Assembly: GCA_964035545.1 (NCBI GenBank)
Contig: OZ037767.1
Coordinates: 8,298,207 to 8,362,206, forward strand
Direction of reading: 5' to 3'
Source of the DNA: Bugula neritina
Taxonomy: Eukaryota; Bryozoa; Gymnolaemata; Cheilostomatida; Bugulidae
DNA: 64,000 nt
Shown: in pieces, positions 10,151-21,279 of the stretch
Position numbering within the stretch: the first letter of the stretch is position 1
How the letters are laid out: each line of letters begins with the position of its first letter
Made by a program: the position numbers and the translations under genes
The notes under the pieces: generated by a model
Told to the model about the DNA's origin: nothing
The model's database searches: none
Seen by the model: only the letters and a program-made list of their open reading frames with translations

Positions 10151-11650
10151 GTTGATAATTTACTTGCTTCCAATTTTTCAAGCATGGCGTCAAGTGCTAC
10201 TATTGAGGGTAGGTGACCTATAGAACAAGTATTCCTTCTAATATGGAAACTGATTTAGTTTTGGTACAGTCTGACTTGATCAATCAGATTGAGTTGGATT
10301 TAGCCTAGGGCCACACGGCGCGTATTTTCGCATGCGAAAATTGAAATCACAAGTAGCAAAGGTGTCCACTGTAGCATCAGTGATGCATGATAAATAAAGC
10401 GTCCATTTTTAAATCGCACTCGCTTTCAATAAAACGCAATTTACTGGAATGTAGCACTAAAATAAAAAAATTGGGCTCGCTGAATAACTACCAGCCAATT
10501 ATGTGACGACGACAGAAACGATTCGCACTTGCGTTGAAAATGCAGAGCGACAAGTGCGAACGTTTTCTCAACGCGCACAGTGGACACCTTTGCTACTTGT
10601 GATTTCAATTTTCGCATGCGAAAATACGCACCGTGTGGCCCTAGGCTTACTGGGCACTACGACAGTCGTTGATGACAATGAGGATTTTGATATGACGGAC
10701 GATCTTCTAGATTGAGATCTTGAGTCAATAACTTTCAGTCGGCCTGGGCAGCTGCCAATATTCCCTTCAGTACCATACAAAGGGGTAGGTGATTTTCAGA
10801 CAGACAAAGGTCTGGAATCACAAAAATTAAATGCTAAAGATCCTAGTATGAGATTTATTTCTAATTCTACTCTTGTAGATGTTACTTGGCTTACCACGAC
10901 ATGTGCTCCTCTCTCTCCAGAGATTGAATAGAATGATTATCTAAGCTCTCAGGTCCCACCTCCGATCTTCAAAGATGACAGCTCCGACTGTCCACTAAGA
11001 CTAGTGTCAATCAAACCACTCCTCCAGTTTGACTGAATTTAATCAGCTACTCACATTCAAATTAGTGATATGCTAAGTGAATCTGACAATGGGGTATGTG
11101 ACCTGTGTCGGCAGGAGTTTACAACAAATAAAAAGCTAGCTCAAGGTCTAGGTCCCACAGCACTTCATAACAGCTTTCAGCCCCTGTAGAGAATTTAGCT
11201 ATAACAAAGACTGTTCTATGGCACCAAAGAACCATGAAGTGCAACATTGGGCACTTTTTTCAGGTGGATGCCCCCTCCCTTCCCAAATTCTTCAACATCA
11301 TCCACCATGTGATGCAAGATAGAAGCTAACTTGCTCGACTCCTCATAGGCTTCCCTCTCTTCGCCTGACATTGGCTGCACAAGTCTGAAGACCGGACACC
11401 CGTCTCTACAAGCTGTCATCAGTCGTGTGGATGCCGACAGTGACGTGGTTCGTTTCACATCTAACCAGTCTTTTCCAAGATCAAGTAACAAAAAGATGCT
11501 ATTAGGTCTCTTCCTTTCCAGCCCCTGGAGCAGCATGTCTGGAAGCTGGAACATTCACTAAATCAAATCACACCACAGCTACTAGCAGCCACTAGTGAGC
11601 TCTTCGGTCTTGAAGATGCCCTGATGCGGCAAAAAAGGAAAGGCCAGCAG
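10150..11650 (+). pseudogene. Broken post-integrase zinc-finger ORF, copy 1 (G2b)
   Basis: Downstream of the integrase tail, the plus strand aligns in pieces with the ORFs at 39253 (G7) and 28480-27690 (G6): METDLVLVQSD at about 10242, LLGTTTVVD at about 10650 and DDLLDL at about 10698. A finger remnant CDLCRQEFTTNKKL starts near 11097 and keeps both cysteines, the Phe and the Leu of a C2H2 finger but has lost the histidines. A Tyr/Asn/Lys-rich second finger remnant follows near 11200. A further open piece (about 11527-11660) is helical and may be the C-terminus. The Harbinger-like MITE at 10303-10646 splits it, and stops are frequent. Confidence 0.6.
10303..10646. mobile_element. Harbinger-like MITE, 344 bp, 69-bp inverted repeats, TTA duplication
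   Basis: Bases 10303-10371 and 10578-10646 are reverse complements with one mismatch over 69 bp; both begin GCCTAGGGCCACACGG. TTA flanks each side (10300-10302 and 10647-10649). The host ORF continues across the insertion by comparison with the other zinc-finger ORF copies. A 3-bp TTA duplication with GGGCC-type ends is typical of PIF/Harbinger-derived MITEs. The 206-bp centre has no ORF that makes sense. The inverted repeats contain the self-complementary block TTTTCGCATGCGAAAA. Confidence 0.88.
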
Positions 11651-11734
11651 TTCAAGTAAATCCAGTGATAACAATGTTTTATTTTTCTCAGTCAAAGTAG
11701 TTAGCCTCTTTACTTCATTTTCTGTGTGATAAAA

Positions 11735-12050
11735 GTGTTGTTTAGAATCCCTATGCTCCTGTAGCATAACTGGTTAGCGTGCCTGCTTGCAAGCCGGAGG
11801 TCTGTGGTTCAAATCCCTGTGGGGGCAATTATTTTACAAGCGATTTTGGCGTTGTCTTGTCGAAGTACTCTCAAGGAGTTGAGTGGTGAGTGAAGCCTAT
11901 AATTCACAGAGTCCTTGGGGGCCAGTGCAGTTCTGGAGAGAACCAGGTGGGATGCTGCTTAGAATTTTGATGCCTGTGTAGCATAATTAATTAGCATGCC
12001 TGCTTGCAAGCAGGAGGTTTGTGGTTCGAATCCCAGTGGGGCAATTGTTT
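11735..12050 (+). repeat. Tandem tRNA-like (SINE-head or tRNA pseudogene) repeat, two units about 217 bp apart
   Basis: Bases 11755-11828 and 11972-12043 share a tRNA-like layout: a box A-like TAGCATAACTGGTTAGCGTG, an anticodon-loop-like CTTGCAA, and a box B-like GGTTCAAATCC (GGTTCGAATCC in unit 2). In unit 1 the ends pair as an acceptor stem with G-U wobbles. The anticodon stem and T stem do not pair fully in either unit, so a working tRNA-Ala(UGC) is unlikely. The upstream words (TTGTTTAGAAT and CTGCTTAGAAT) are also repeated, so the duplication includes some 5' flank. A tRNA-derived SINE or tRNA pseudogenes are the best readings. Confidence 0.55.
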
Positions 12051-15029
12051 TGCAAAAATAGTTTTTTTTACTTTCGCTCTTGTATACTGGATGCATATGA
12101 TGTTCTAATTTATTCCATTGTACCTTCTGGGGTCTGTGTTAATCAAAATCTTAAAGAAAGCTTTATATTATGGTTGGTGTGCAGCCACGTAGCTTGAAAT
12201 TTTCTTATAAATTAATAGCCTACTATATTTTTTTGTCTATGTTCTGGTACCTTTTGAGTACATTGTATAAGAAAGCTATACTTTCTCATGGTGGAGGTGT
12301 GATGGCTGTAGAACATGTCGTGCTACCCCCTCCTCTATGTCATACTTTGAACCTCATCTATACATTATCCTTTAGTCAGATTGTATTATGAACAAATTGT
12401 AATAACTAATATGGCATTTCTTCGTGCCTGAGTGCGGCAGTCTGTAGATGCCGCACGTTTCACAGCCAGCCGCGGCCCGTAACCGAAACCCGTGGGGGTC
12501 AATCAACATCAAGCTCGCCTTTATAAGCAGCTTATTTTCAGTGACACTTGCCTGGTGAGACTACTAATGTGATTACTAGTATATAGCTTTTACTAATTTT
12601 ATTGGCTTATCTCGATGTAAATGTAATTGTAAAGTATTGTAAATATAGTTCTTTTTTCAATTACAATTACAATTCCAGTTCTCACTCTTAAATGCACACA
12701 GAGTATGTTCTAGCTTTGCAACACTAGCATAACTCACAATTTAGTGGCTTGCTGCATAAAGCAACAACAGTATCACTATTTCTATTTGCATTTAATTTAC
12801 TAGTCTTACATTTATAGCAAAAGTAATATGTATTTTGTTTAAAATAATTATTGCAAGCATTATTGTAATGTTATATTTTTCTATGTTTGATGTAAGTCTG
12901 TGTATAGTCCAATTAGCACATGACAGATAGTTACATTAGTCAGAAAGCTAATACAATGGTTACATGAGTGTTTACTGTCAGCCTATTTGGTGTGTACTGA
13001 CGCGGGCAAATCTCTTGCCTCATGATTACAGGTTAGTCTTCATTTTGATTGGAGGATTTGGGGAACAGTCACATCACTAGCCACGTAGTTGCCATAAGAC
13101 AGACAGGCAATTTAGGAACGTTATGATTAGTAGCTATTCGCAATATAACTATATATATATATATATTAACACAGAGAGGGAAACCGAGTTCCCCCCTCAA
13201 AGGTCCATGAGCCACTATAGTAATTATTTCAAAACTTAAACATTATAGCTTTGTATTTGCATGACCGAGTGAGTTTTAAAGCTTTTTTAGCTTGAAATGT
13301 ATTGAAAATGCTTCTACCAACCATACCAATAAACAAAACTACAAAATAACCAAAGTGGAAACATTTTCTTTTTATACATAGCTTATATAAACTTGAGGCA
13401 CAGAAAGCAGCCTAATGATGTCTCGATGGTGAAGGTCAAAATCGCCATTAACGTCACTTTAAACTTTAACCTTCTGACCATTACTAGCAGCTAATTAAAA
13501 TATTAATTTTATTATTATAATAATAATTTCACATATTATGTGAGATTATGCATTGAGTGTATTTAGTACTAGCAGCCAATTATGCACTAGCAACTACTAA
13601 TAATATGTGATCACAAACTCCGCAAGGAATGATAATATATCTGGTCAGAATCCAACAAAATTTTGAACAGATTTTGATTTTTATATGAATAGCTAAAAAA
13701 TATTTTCACTCATTTGTGTGCATGTACTTATCTTTAGAAAAAGTGAACATATTTCCTATGAAAATTGCAGCTAAAAATTATTTATGCATTTTACAGTATC
13801 GATTTGTTGAATTAATATGTTTGTTACTTTATTAAAGGTTGGTGTAATGGTTAGCCGAATTGGGAACCTCTCTGTCCCCTACTAAACATAGATTATAGTT
13901 TATGGGCAGTCATAATGTTTCTGTAATAAAATGTCGCTATTGGCTAACGCAAATGACAAGATAAAATGTACAAAACGGCATTCTTGGGTTCAACACTAGA
14001 TCTGCTAACTAGACTTGCCAGGTAATTAAAGCATCTTCTTACAGTTTCCACCTTAGTCATCCCGTTACTCATGCAGCAGGCAATGTGGGCTGATGAATAA
14101 CACAATATAATACCTGCCAAATAACACTGACAATAACAGTGGAGAGGTCAACTAATCAGGGCCGACCCCACACTTATAAACAACACCTTCTGCGCCCACA
14201 GGCAGAGAGAAAACTATGCTAGTAACTAATCAGTAACTAATGTAACGTTTAACTCTTAATCATTTTATCGACTGATGTACATTCTTTTCTGCTTATTTCT
14301 TTTTTCTTACATATATTTTCTCACATTCCTGATCACTCATTCGGTCTATTACATAACCTCAATACGTGATGCAGTAATTGGTAACATACAAGCATACCCA
14401 CAAATAGTAGTTCTGAAAACTATAACACTGGTACTCAAATGTGTTGAGAGAAATATGGTTTTTAATTAAGTTAGATAGAGCACATCTATAAATTAATAAA
14501 TATCCTAAGTATGAGTATGCGTTGACCATTTTGACCATACCTCTGGCTTTAATAAATAATATGTTTTATGCGAAAAAGCAAAAACAAAAAATCAGATTAT
14601 CATTTAATAAATTTTATTTAAATACCTTCTCTGTTGTATGTGTTTTCAACAGCTAATCCATGTCCAATACAGATCATAAAAACAGCAAGGTTAATTTTTT
14701 TCAACATTGCTGCCTTAACTGCCTACAAGAAAAAAGCATCAAGAATTATTGTTAAAACTCGATTAAGCAGCTATCGCTTTAACAATCATTTACTGTGAGG
14801 ATCAGCTATTTACCTGCTTGAAGAATGCTATAATACGTAATATTTTTGAAAATAGTTTTAGCAGTGTAGAAAAAAAGTGAAACTCAACTTCTTAGTCGCA
14901 ATTTTCAAGTTTAAATTTTTGGCGTTGTGCTAGCCTAAACTCATGACACAACGCTAGCAATGTTTTAATTGTCTTGAATCCCTCATACTTTCAAAACCAA
15001 CCTCTGCTTGATCTAGGAATTTTCTGTTG
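12051..15029. other. AT-rich non-coding stretch
   Basis: I see no coherent coding sequence here. It contains a small hairpin at about 12431-12456 (arms GTGCGGCA and TGCCGCAC), a TA microsatellite at about 13149-13167, and an LTR-like block at 14150-14375. The short open frames at 12170 and 14275 are low-complexity or hydrophobic chance ORFs with no family resemblance. Confidence 0.6.
14150..14375 (+). repeat. LTR-like block with TATA box, related to 58560-58853
   Basis: The words around AACTAATCAGGGCCGACCCC, then TATAAACAACACCTTCTGCG (about 14176), and later TACATAACCTCA (about 14350) recur in order at 58630-58845 with substitutions. A shared TATA box followed by a conserved transcript start region and an ACA-type end fits two copies of one LTR or 5' leader. 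Neither end is fixed, and no flanking element body is seen here. Confidence 0.4.
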
Positions 15030-15033
15030 ATAG

Positions 15034-15508
15034 TGTTATATCTGGATTTACAAGTATTATAAATATGTGTAGTTGTCATCTCTTGTTGTTGCATGTGTGT
15101 GGGGTGCACAACTCTAAGTTTGACATTAATATTACTTATAGCGTGGGTGTGGCTTGTGTGAGTGTTATAGCTATATAACCTAGTGCAAATGGGAGAATGG
15201 GGGGACTTGAGACTGGTTGAAGAACGATTGAGAATATTTATATAGAATGTATGCAACATAATTAGAATGCGTTAGAGTAAGTTTGTGAGTGCTAGCTCAG
15301 GACCATAGACCGAGGAGCACCACCAGCCAACTACTCTAACCCGGAGTCTCAACTTCACCCCTACCAGACGGACAGGAGCTGGAGTTACCTCGCAGCCAAG
15401 CTATTAACCCGCAACTGCACACTGACCCCGAGCTCACCCCAAGGCCATATCATATATATTATTCGGTGAGTTTACAATACTCAAAAATCAGTAAAACCCA
15501 CCATAACA
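15034..15508 (+). repeat. 5' LTR of element L
   Basis: The repeat starts TGTTATATCTGG and ends CCATAACA, and matches 20101-20575 nearly base for base. It would supply the promoter and the R region for transcription. Confidence 0.95.
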
Positions 15509-15510
15509 TT

Positions 15511-15523
15511 TGGTGGAGGTGCC
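15511..15523 (+). other. Primer-binding site of element L (tRNA-Ala type)
   Basis: TGGTGGAGGTGCC lies two bases after the 5' LTR. It is the reverse complement of the CCA-tailed acceptor end GGCACCTCCACCA found in metazoan tRNA-Ala. The match stops after 13 bases, so the primer assignment is likely but not certain. Confidence 0.6.
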
Positions 15524-15836
15524 ATTCGCTCTCGTGCACCGCTCCAGTTTCTCAGTCTATCTGTGTGTTTTATTAGTTGAGACTGCCATAGAAGTCCCGT
15601 ACAGTTAGTTTTTTTTCCAATTTGTTTTTTTTCATGTGGCTTGTTTTTATCTTACTGTTGATTTGTGCACAAATTGACACGGGGACGTGTCTGCTTTAAA
15701 TATGGGGTGGAAGTATTATGTTATATATTGTGCAAACAAAAACAATTAATTAGTAAATTACCCAGAGGCTTATAATATATAAACAAATTTAATACCTAAT
15801 TATATAAATAGCCTATATATAACTTTGTGTCACACA

Positions 15837-17153
15837 ATGGCCACATGTAGTGACTGGTGCCACTTATTTAGATGCCCCAAAAGTTGGGCTTTTGTTCATC
15901 AATTTGGTGACATATCTGACAATTGGTATCGAACCAAAGCTGATTTTAGCTATCGAGCAAAAGCTCTTAACCTCACAGATGAGCAAAGTGTTAAATTCTT
16001 AGGCCTTTGTCTCTACGGTAATGCGAAGAAGAGCTACAATAATTTGTTGCGAGCCACCAATTTCCAAATCTCATTTGACACCCTGATTAATGTTCTTGAC
16101 AAAAAGTTTAATAAGAACCACTCTACAAAGATGAAAAAATTCTTAGACCTCCATATTAGGGCCCATGAGTCTACAGAAGACTTTTTATGTAGAGTTATCG
16201 ATGAGGGCAATAATCTATATATGCTAGATAGTGGCTCAAAACTTACTATTATAGGTGAGACTTTTGCTACTGGTGTAGGTAACCGCGAGCTAAGTTACAT
16301 TTTGCTGCCACAACTGGCTGGTAGGTTTAAAAATCCACCAACCATAGAGGAGTTGTTCACACTCTGCTATAAGCACAGTGTGGACAGTCCGAGTAGGAAA
16401 CCTACCAAATGCCATATCTGCGCCAGTATTATTACTAAAGTAGGTTCAGAGTGCAGACCGGCAGATGAAGAATCAAACACCCAGACCCCCGAGTCTAGAT
16501 TCGCCACCCCACAACCTGCCGGAAGCACCCAGCACTGCAACCCAGCATCGGAAATACCTGCAACCTCAGACGGTACCACTGAGGCAGAAGGTATGAACCC
16601 CAGCTGTCCATCGGCATCGCCATGTTCAGCTACTGGAGAGCAAGTCCGACCTACTAGCAAAGTCTCACCAGAAGAGAAGATAGCTGCAAGCCTTCATCAG
16701 GATGTAATGACTGCCACACCCAGCCTTCACTCAAGCCCAAAAGCCTCTGATAAGGTATTTAATGTGTGCAGTCACCCTGTGACAGCAGCCATATATCTTC
16801 TTATATACATGCTTTTCTCTACTCTACAACACCTGGTGTACACCATCACAAGCATTTATTTTGGCGTCACTTTTATCTTCAAACTGGGTAAAGACATCTA
16901 CTCAAGTGGCAGGGTTAAATGTCAAACCCAGGGGCATAACGGTGTGCTAATACTCGGAAATTATAAAATAATTTTTCCTAAGTTGAGTAAGCCAAAATTT
17001 GGCCCACACACCAAATACATTTATAGGTTAGCCAACAAGCTTTTGAGATACTTCTCAAAAGCTATTGTCAGACTTGACCCTCTCCCCCCTGGCAGTCTGC
17101 ACAATAACAATATTCTAGCCAAATATAAGCCCTCAGTACCTAGTATGATCTAG
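15837..17153 (+). CDS. Gag-like protein with C-terminal membrane segment (438 aa), element L
   Basis: The start is the ATG at 15837; the open frame extends four codons upstream from a TTG. Residues about 20-180 resemble an LTR-retrotransposon capsid domain (WYRTKADFSYRAKALNLT, KFLGLCLYGNAKKSY, a FLDLHIRAHESTEDFLCRV stretch). Residues 190-300 are Ser/Thr/Pro-rich and probably disordered. Residues about 315-350 are strongly hydrophobic (AAIYLLIYMLFSTLQHLVYT and on), long enough to cross a membrane once or form a hairpin. A basic tail of about 88 residues follows. There is no CCHC knuckle and no protease. A capsid-like domain joined to a membrane anchor is unusual. The tail could be an envelope-like remnant or an anchor for particle budding; that is inference. 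Confidence 0.8.
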   Translation: MATCSDWCHLFRCPKSWAFVHQFGDISDNWYRTKADFSYRAKALNLTDEQSVKFLGLCLYGNAKKSYNNLLRATNFQISFDTLINVLDKKFNKNHSTKMKKFLDLHIRAHESTEDFLCRVIDEGNNLYMLDSGSKLTIIGETFATGVGNRELSYILLPQLAGRFKNPPTIEELFTLCYKHSVDSPSRKPTKCHICASIITKVGSECRPADEESNTQTPESRFATPQPAGSTQHCNPASEIPATSDGTTEAEGMNPSCPSASPCSATGEQVRPTSKVSPEEKIAASLHQDVMTATPSLHSSPKASDKVFNVCSHPVTAAIYLLIYMLFSTLQHLVYTITSIYFGVTFIFKLGKDIYSSGRVKCQTQGHNGVLILGNYKIIFPKLSKPKFGPHTKYIYRLANKLLRYFSKAIVRLDPLPPGSLHNNNILAKYKPSVPSMI

Positions 17154-20100
17154 ATAATTATTTATATGATTCAATTATTAGCCCATTATGTAGCCAGCCT
17201 AAGAGTCCTATAGATCTCCATATTAGTTCTCATAGTCCCAGCCCATCCGGCTGTTGGACATGTACAGGCCACTAATGCCCAACCCGATATACTATTTACT
17301 CCGTAGTCCCAGCCTATCAAGCTGTTGGACGCTTACAGACCATCATTCAATGTATGTGCACATATACTAACAATTTTAGGAAATTACAGGGCTCGTCCAG
17401 AATGACGTTAAGCTTCAATCGAAAAACTAGGGCTACACAGTATACTGTCATAATACATAGGCTACTTCAACAAATAGGCTACATACGATATTTATATAAA
17501 GCGCTTTTAAACACAAACTGTCCCGAACAACAAACGAATCAAAAAACAATTGTATAATTTATATCGCCATGATGACACGTCAGTAGGGCAACACGTACGT
17601 AGAATCACTACAGAAAATGGGACACCGACACAGATCGAATATATAAAATTTCATAATGGTATACCGACAGCATGCATAAATTCGTACGGAAATACAACAA
17701 ATTTACAGGCCTTGCAAAAAACAAAAATTACTACTGGACGTCCATAGAGCTCTATACTTTGACATTGACTAGACTAAATTTCATAGACGTATGAAATAGA
17801 CTGAGTGCACATTACTCTGGTGCATTTTGCTATCCTGCATGCTAGCTAATTAATACTAACCACTTTCTATATGTTGGTGATGGGTATATGTATATAATTT
17901 TATGTTGTGAATTTTCTATTAATGAAGCGCTGCTGCTGCTGCCTGGTCACGACACACATTTAAGCACAACTTGTGCTGGCGCCTCATGTATGACAGTATA
18001 TGACTTCATTTAGTATGATGCGACAGTAATCCAGTATGAGCGTACTTATTTGAAAACGTAAATAAAAATAGCTATAAAAATATTATACTGTAGTTATGTG
18101 TACCAAACTCACATAAGAGTTACCAGGGATCAATGTTGTTTGCAATTACTTCTTCAAAAGGAAAATAAAATATAAGCTCTATTATTAGTAGGATACATGT
18201 GGAGACAAGTACGGTGGGGGCTGGCATTGCTACATGTGACTGCAGCGCATGGGGCGTGTTAGCTGCTACCCGTACAGCCTCATTCACTCCCATGTATTGT
18301 CTCGATTATGGCCCCAGTTAGCTCTAATTAAACTCCTCTATACCTAAGTGCAATACTATTTAGTCAAATTACTAATCGAATTAATATATAATACGTCTTA
18401 TCGCCATATAAGATTTTCTCTTGAAGTAATCATCTATTAAGCTCATTACCAACCATGCGGGCCTATATACCTTGACAAACTCAAGCTGGTAGTTAGTCAT
18501 CGTCTGTGACTACTGCACCATACCATTATTACTCTCTAACTGATGTGTATTATCAATGAACTGGAAAAGTTCAATACGTATGACAACCATAGTCTTGTGA
18601 ATCTACAGGTTCATAGTGTTTATTAATTGATATCATCTTGCTGCTGGAGCAGTAATCAGAGGTTAATTTTCATTCTCTAGGAAAATGTTGACATAGTTGA
18701 GTTCTGAAGGTTGGAAGCAATTAGTGATAATCTAAGGGGAAGTAGTTTTGTTAATTAACCTGATAGCTGGCTCTAAGTGAATCAAACTAGACAGTTTAGG
18801 AAATAGTAGACCAAACATAAACTTTAATGAGCTGTAAGCCTTACCCAGCAAGACAGCTTGAAATTATTGCTTGAGATATTATATTACACAACTCTGTATG
18901 ATGAAGGTGTTTCCATTCTCTTTTGGGTCCTGGATTTTACTTTGTAGACATTTCTATTATTGTGATAAAGATACTCGGGCCTATTGCCTATATCAATTGT
19001 CATTCTCCCCATATTTATATACATCTTAGTTTGCAGCAGGCTCATGCAGCCATCATATTATATTAATTATGTTAGCCTTATCCTTATAAAGAAATATACT
19101 AGCCCCAGTAAATACACTTATCTACGTAGACCTCTAATCCTTAATCACATATTACATTGGTATAGACTGGTACCACCATACTCCAATCTCCGTTCTAGCC
19201 TTTTCCTACGTCATATAATGTGCTTGATATGCCTTTAATTGCAAGTAGTGTAGAATAAAAGCTGATACATATAGGTACCCAAACAGCTTTACGTACTGCC
19301 TCCCTTACAAGAATAGTTGATTAAAGAATAGGTCATTAATCAAAATGGTTGGTCTGGCAACTTCTGTCAGATCAAAAGGTTATTATATTTAATGTGGAAG
19401 TAAGCTTATAATTAAATTGCATATATGTCTCATAATATCTCATTAATCTAGAATAATAGTAATTGATACTTTCCTTGAAGATAGGGCTACACAGCCACAA
19501 CTCATTTACAAATACCCTGCATAATTTTTAATTTTAAGATTTAATTTATAATGCTTAGTTAACTATAAAATTCAGATTTAAGTCGTGCTAACTCATTTAG
19601 TTTAAAAAATAGAAATTGATGCAATCACTGCAAAAAAAAAAAAAAATAAATAAACGCTGACTGATGAAGCTACTTTCTACCTAGGTCTTGGCTTGTTCAA
19701 GTTTTATCGTTAAGATCTTGCATGCTACATGCACTAACATATTATGGTTATATTTACTGAATAAACGTTTTTAATTTTTTCAAGTGTAGGTATAGTACAG
19801 ACTAATATTTAATATACTAATTTCTTCCAATAGAACATAAAGTGATCCACAAAGTGATTAAAAAAAAAAAAAATATATATATAATATACATACATACATA
19901 TACATACATACATATATGGCATACATGCATCTATAGCATTTTATCTGATAGGCTCTATTTTATAAAAAGTAACAAAAGGAAATTTGCAACTTTCAATAGA
20001 CAGGAGTTGAACTTGTTCTTGCCGTGCTCTTCTCTTGTATGTTCTCTTGTTATGTTAAGTATTTACAGGTGGAACTGTAAATTTTTATTGTGACGGAGAA
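17154..20100. other. Internal non-coding region of element L
   Basis: No pol motif is seen on either strand. About 45 bp around TAGTCCCAGCC...GCTGTTGGAC occurs twice (about 17229 and 17304). Short open frames at 17354-17557 and 17550-17747 follow each other and look mildly protein-like but match nothing I know. An A-run lies at about 19632 and an A/TACA microsatellite at 19860-19920. The purine-rich tract expected before the 3' LTR is weak (GACGGAGAA at 20092-20100). Confidence 0.6.
19860..19920. repeat. Simple repeat (A-run, TA and TACA units)
   Basis: A run of A is followed by TA repeats and then repeated ACATACAT units. This is a low-complexity microsatellite within element L. Confidence 0.9.
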
Positions 20101-20575
20101 TGTTATATCTGGATTTACAAGTATTATAAATATGTGTAGTTGTCATCTCTTGTTGTTGCATGTGTGTGGGGTGCACAACTCTAAGTTTGACATTAATATT
20201 ACTTATAGCGTGGGTGTGGCTTGTGTGAGTGTTATAGCTATATAACCTAGTGCAAATGGAAGAATGGGGGGACTTGAGACTGGTTGAAGAACGATTGAGA
20301 ATATTTATATAGAATGTATGCAACATAATTAGAATGCGTTAGAGTAAGTTTGTGAGTGCTAGCTCAGGACCATAGACCGAGGAGCACCACCAGCCAACTA
20401 CTCTAACCCGGAGTCTCAACTTCACCCCTACCAGACGGACAGGAGCTGGAGTTACCTCGCAGCCAAGCTATTAACCCGCAACTGCACACTGACCCCGAGC
20501 TCACCCCAAGGCCATATCATATATATTATTCGGTGAGTTTACAATACTCAAAAATCAGTAAAACCCACCATAACA
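20101..20575 (+). repeat. 3' LTR of element L
   Basis: This repeats 15034-15508 with one visible substitution. It is followed by ATAG, the duplicated target site. Confidence 0.95.
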
Positions 20576-21275
20576 ATAGGCCTAGTGGAGTGACTGTAGA
20601 TAACTCCAAAAATAAAAACAAGGAAAACTGTTATTCGTTTTGTTTAGCCAAAATGAAAATAAAGACAAGTTTGTTTAGTTGCAATATTATTCATAATATT
20701 TTTTAAAGATAGAAAATTTTAATAAATGATTTTTTTTTGTCACTCCAACGTTTCTATTTGTTTAAGATTAATTGCCGGATCACCTGTTTTGAAGTTTTTG
20801 TTTTTACGAAGAGTTTTGCTAAAAGTTTGTTAGTTTTGTGACTTTTTATTTCTGAGATATAGTTTCTTGTGTGTGTTTAAATGAAAATATATTATAATAA
20901 TTACTTTACTCTAATAATTAAAAGCTCGACAAGTGAATTGCACCAGATAAATAAGTATTAAAAGTTGAAACATAATTAAAGATAAGTGACTTTTCAATAG
21001 GATAGAATCTTCCGCTCTTATGACAACAAACATTTACTTATAAATAACCATACTATTATTTGTTTTCTCTTTGTACAAATACTTTATTATGTTACCTACA
21101 ATACTTTTCCTGTTTATCATATGAGAGTTATAAAATAGTGAGTGAATCGAATACAAGGAAGAATAAACTAGCATGAACGCAACTACTTAGTTAAACAGCA
21201 CCACTTTGTAACAACGTGGGGCTCACACATCAGGGTCCTTATATACCTGTGAAGCTGTTGTAAGGTGCTAATGAT
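20576..21275. other. AT-rich non-coding stretch
   Basis: There are many stops in all frames. I see no repeat, RNA or coding signal I can name. Confidence 0.6.
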
Positions 21276-21279
21276 CAGG

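Larger units (their letters stand above)
15034..20575 (+). mobile_element. Non-autonomous LTR retrotransposon L (5.5 kb, Gag-like protein only)
   Basis: Two 475-bp direct repeats bound the element, with ATAG duplicated outside (15030-15033 and 20576-20579). A tRNA-Ala-type primer-binding site follows the 5' LTR. One intact ORF (15837-17153) encodes a Gag-like domain. No protease, RT, RNase H or integrase motif is found in the remaining 2.9 kb on either strand. It must therefore depend on enzymes from another element. By eye the LTRs differ at a single base (near 15187 versus 20259), which argues for recent insertion. Confidence 0.9.

Noticed and set aside
10503-10780. Opposed 70-codon ORFs on both strands
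   Set aside because: They are created by the 69-bp inverted repeat of the Harbinger-like MITE.
11216-11554. 112-codon minus-strand open frame that reads like a protein
   Set aside because: Its left part overlaps the plus-strand zinc-finger ORF remnant, which has homologues at two other sites. I see no family motif on the minus strand, so I treat it as a shadow.
11755-11828. Functional tRNA-Ala(UGC) gene
   Set aside because: The anticodon and T stems contain mismatches and a similar degenerate unit follows, so a SINE head or pseudogene is more likely.
15029-15259. Minus-strand ORF (101 aa) with a near copy at 20063-20326, suggesting a duplicated gene
   Set aside because: Both are the LTRs of element L read backwards.
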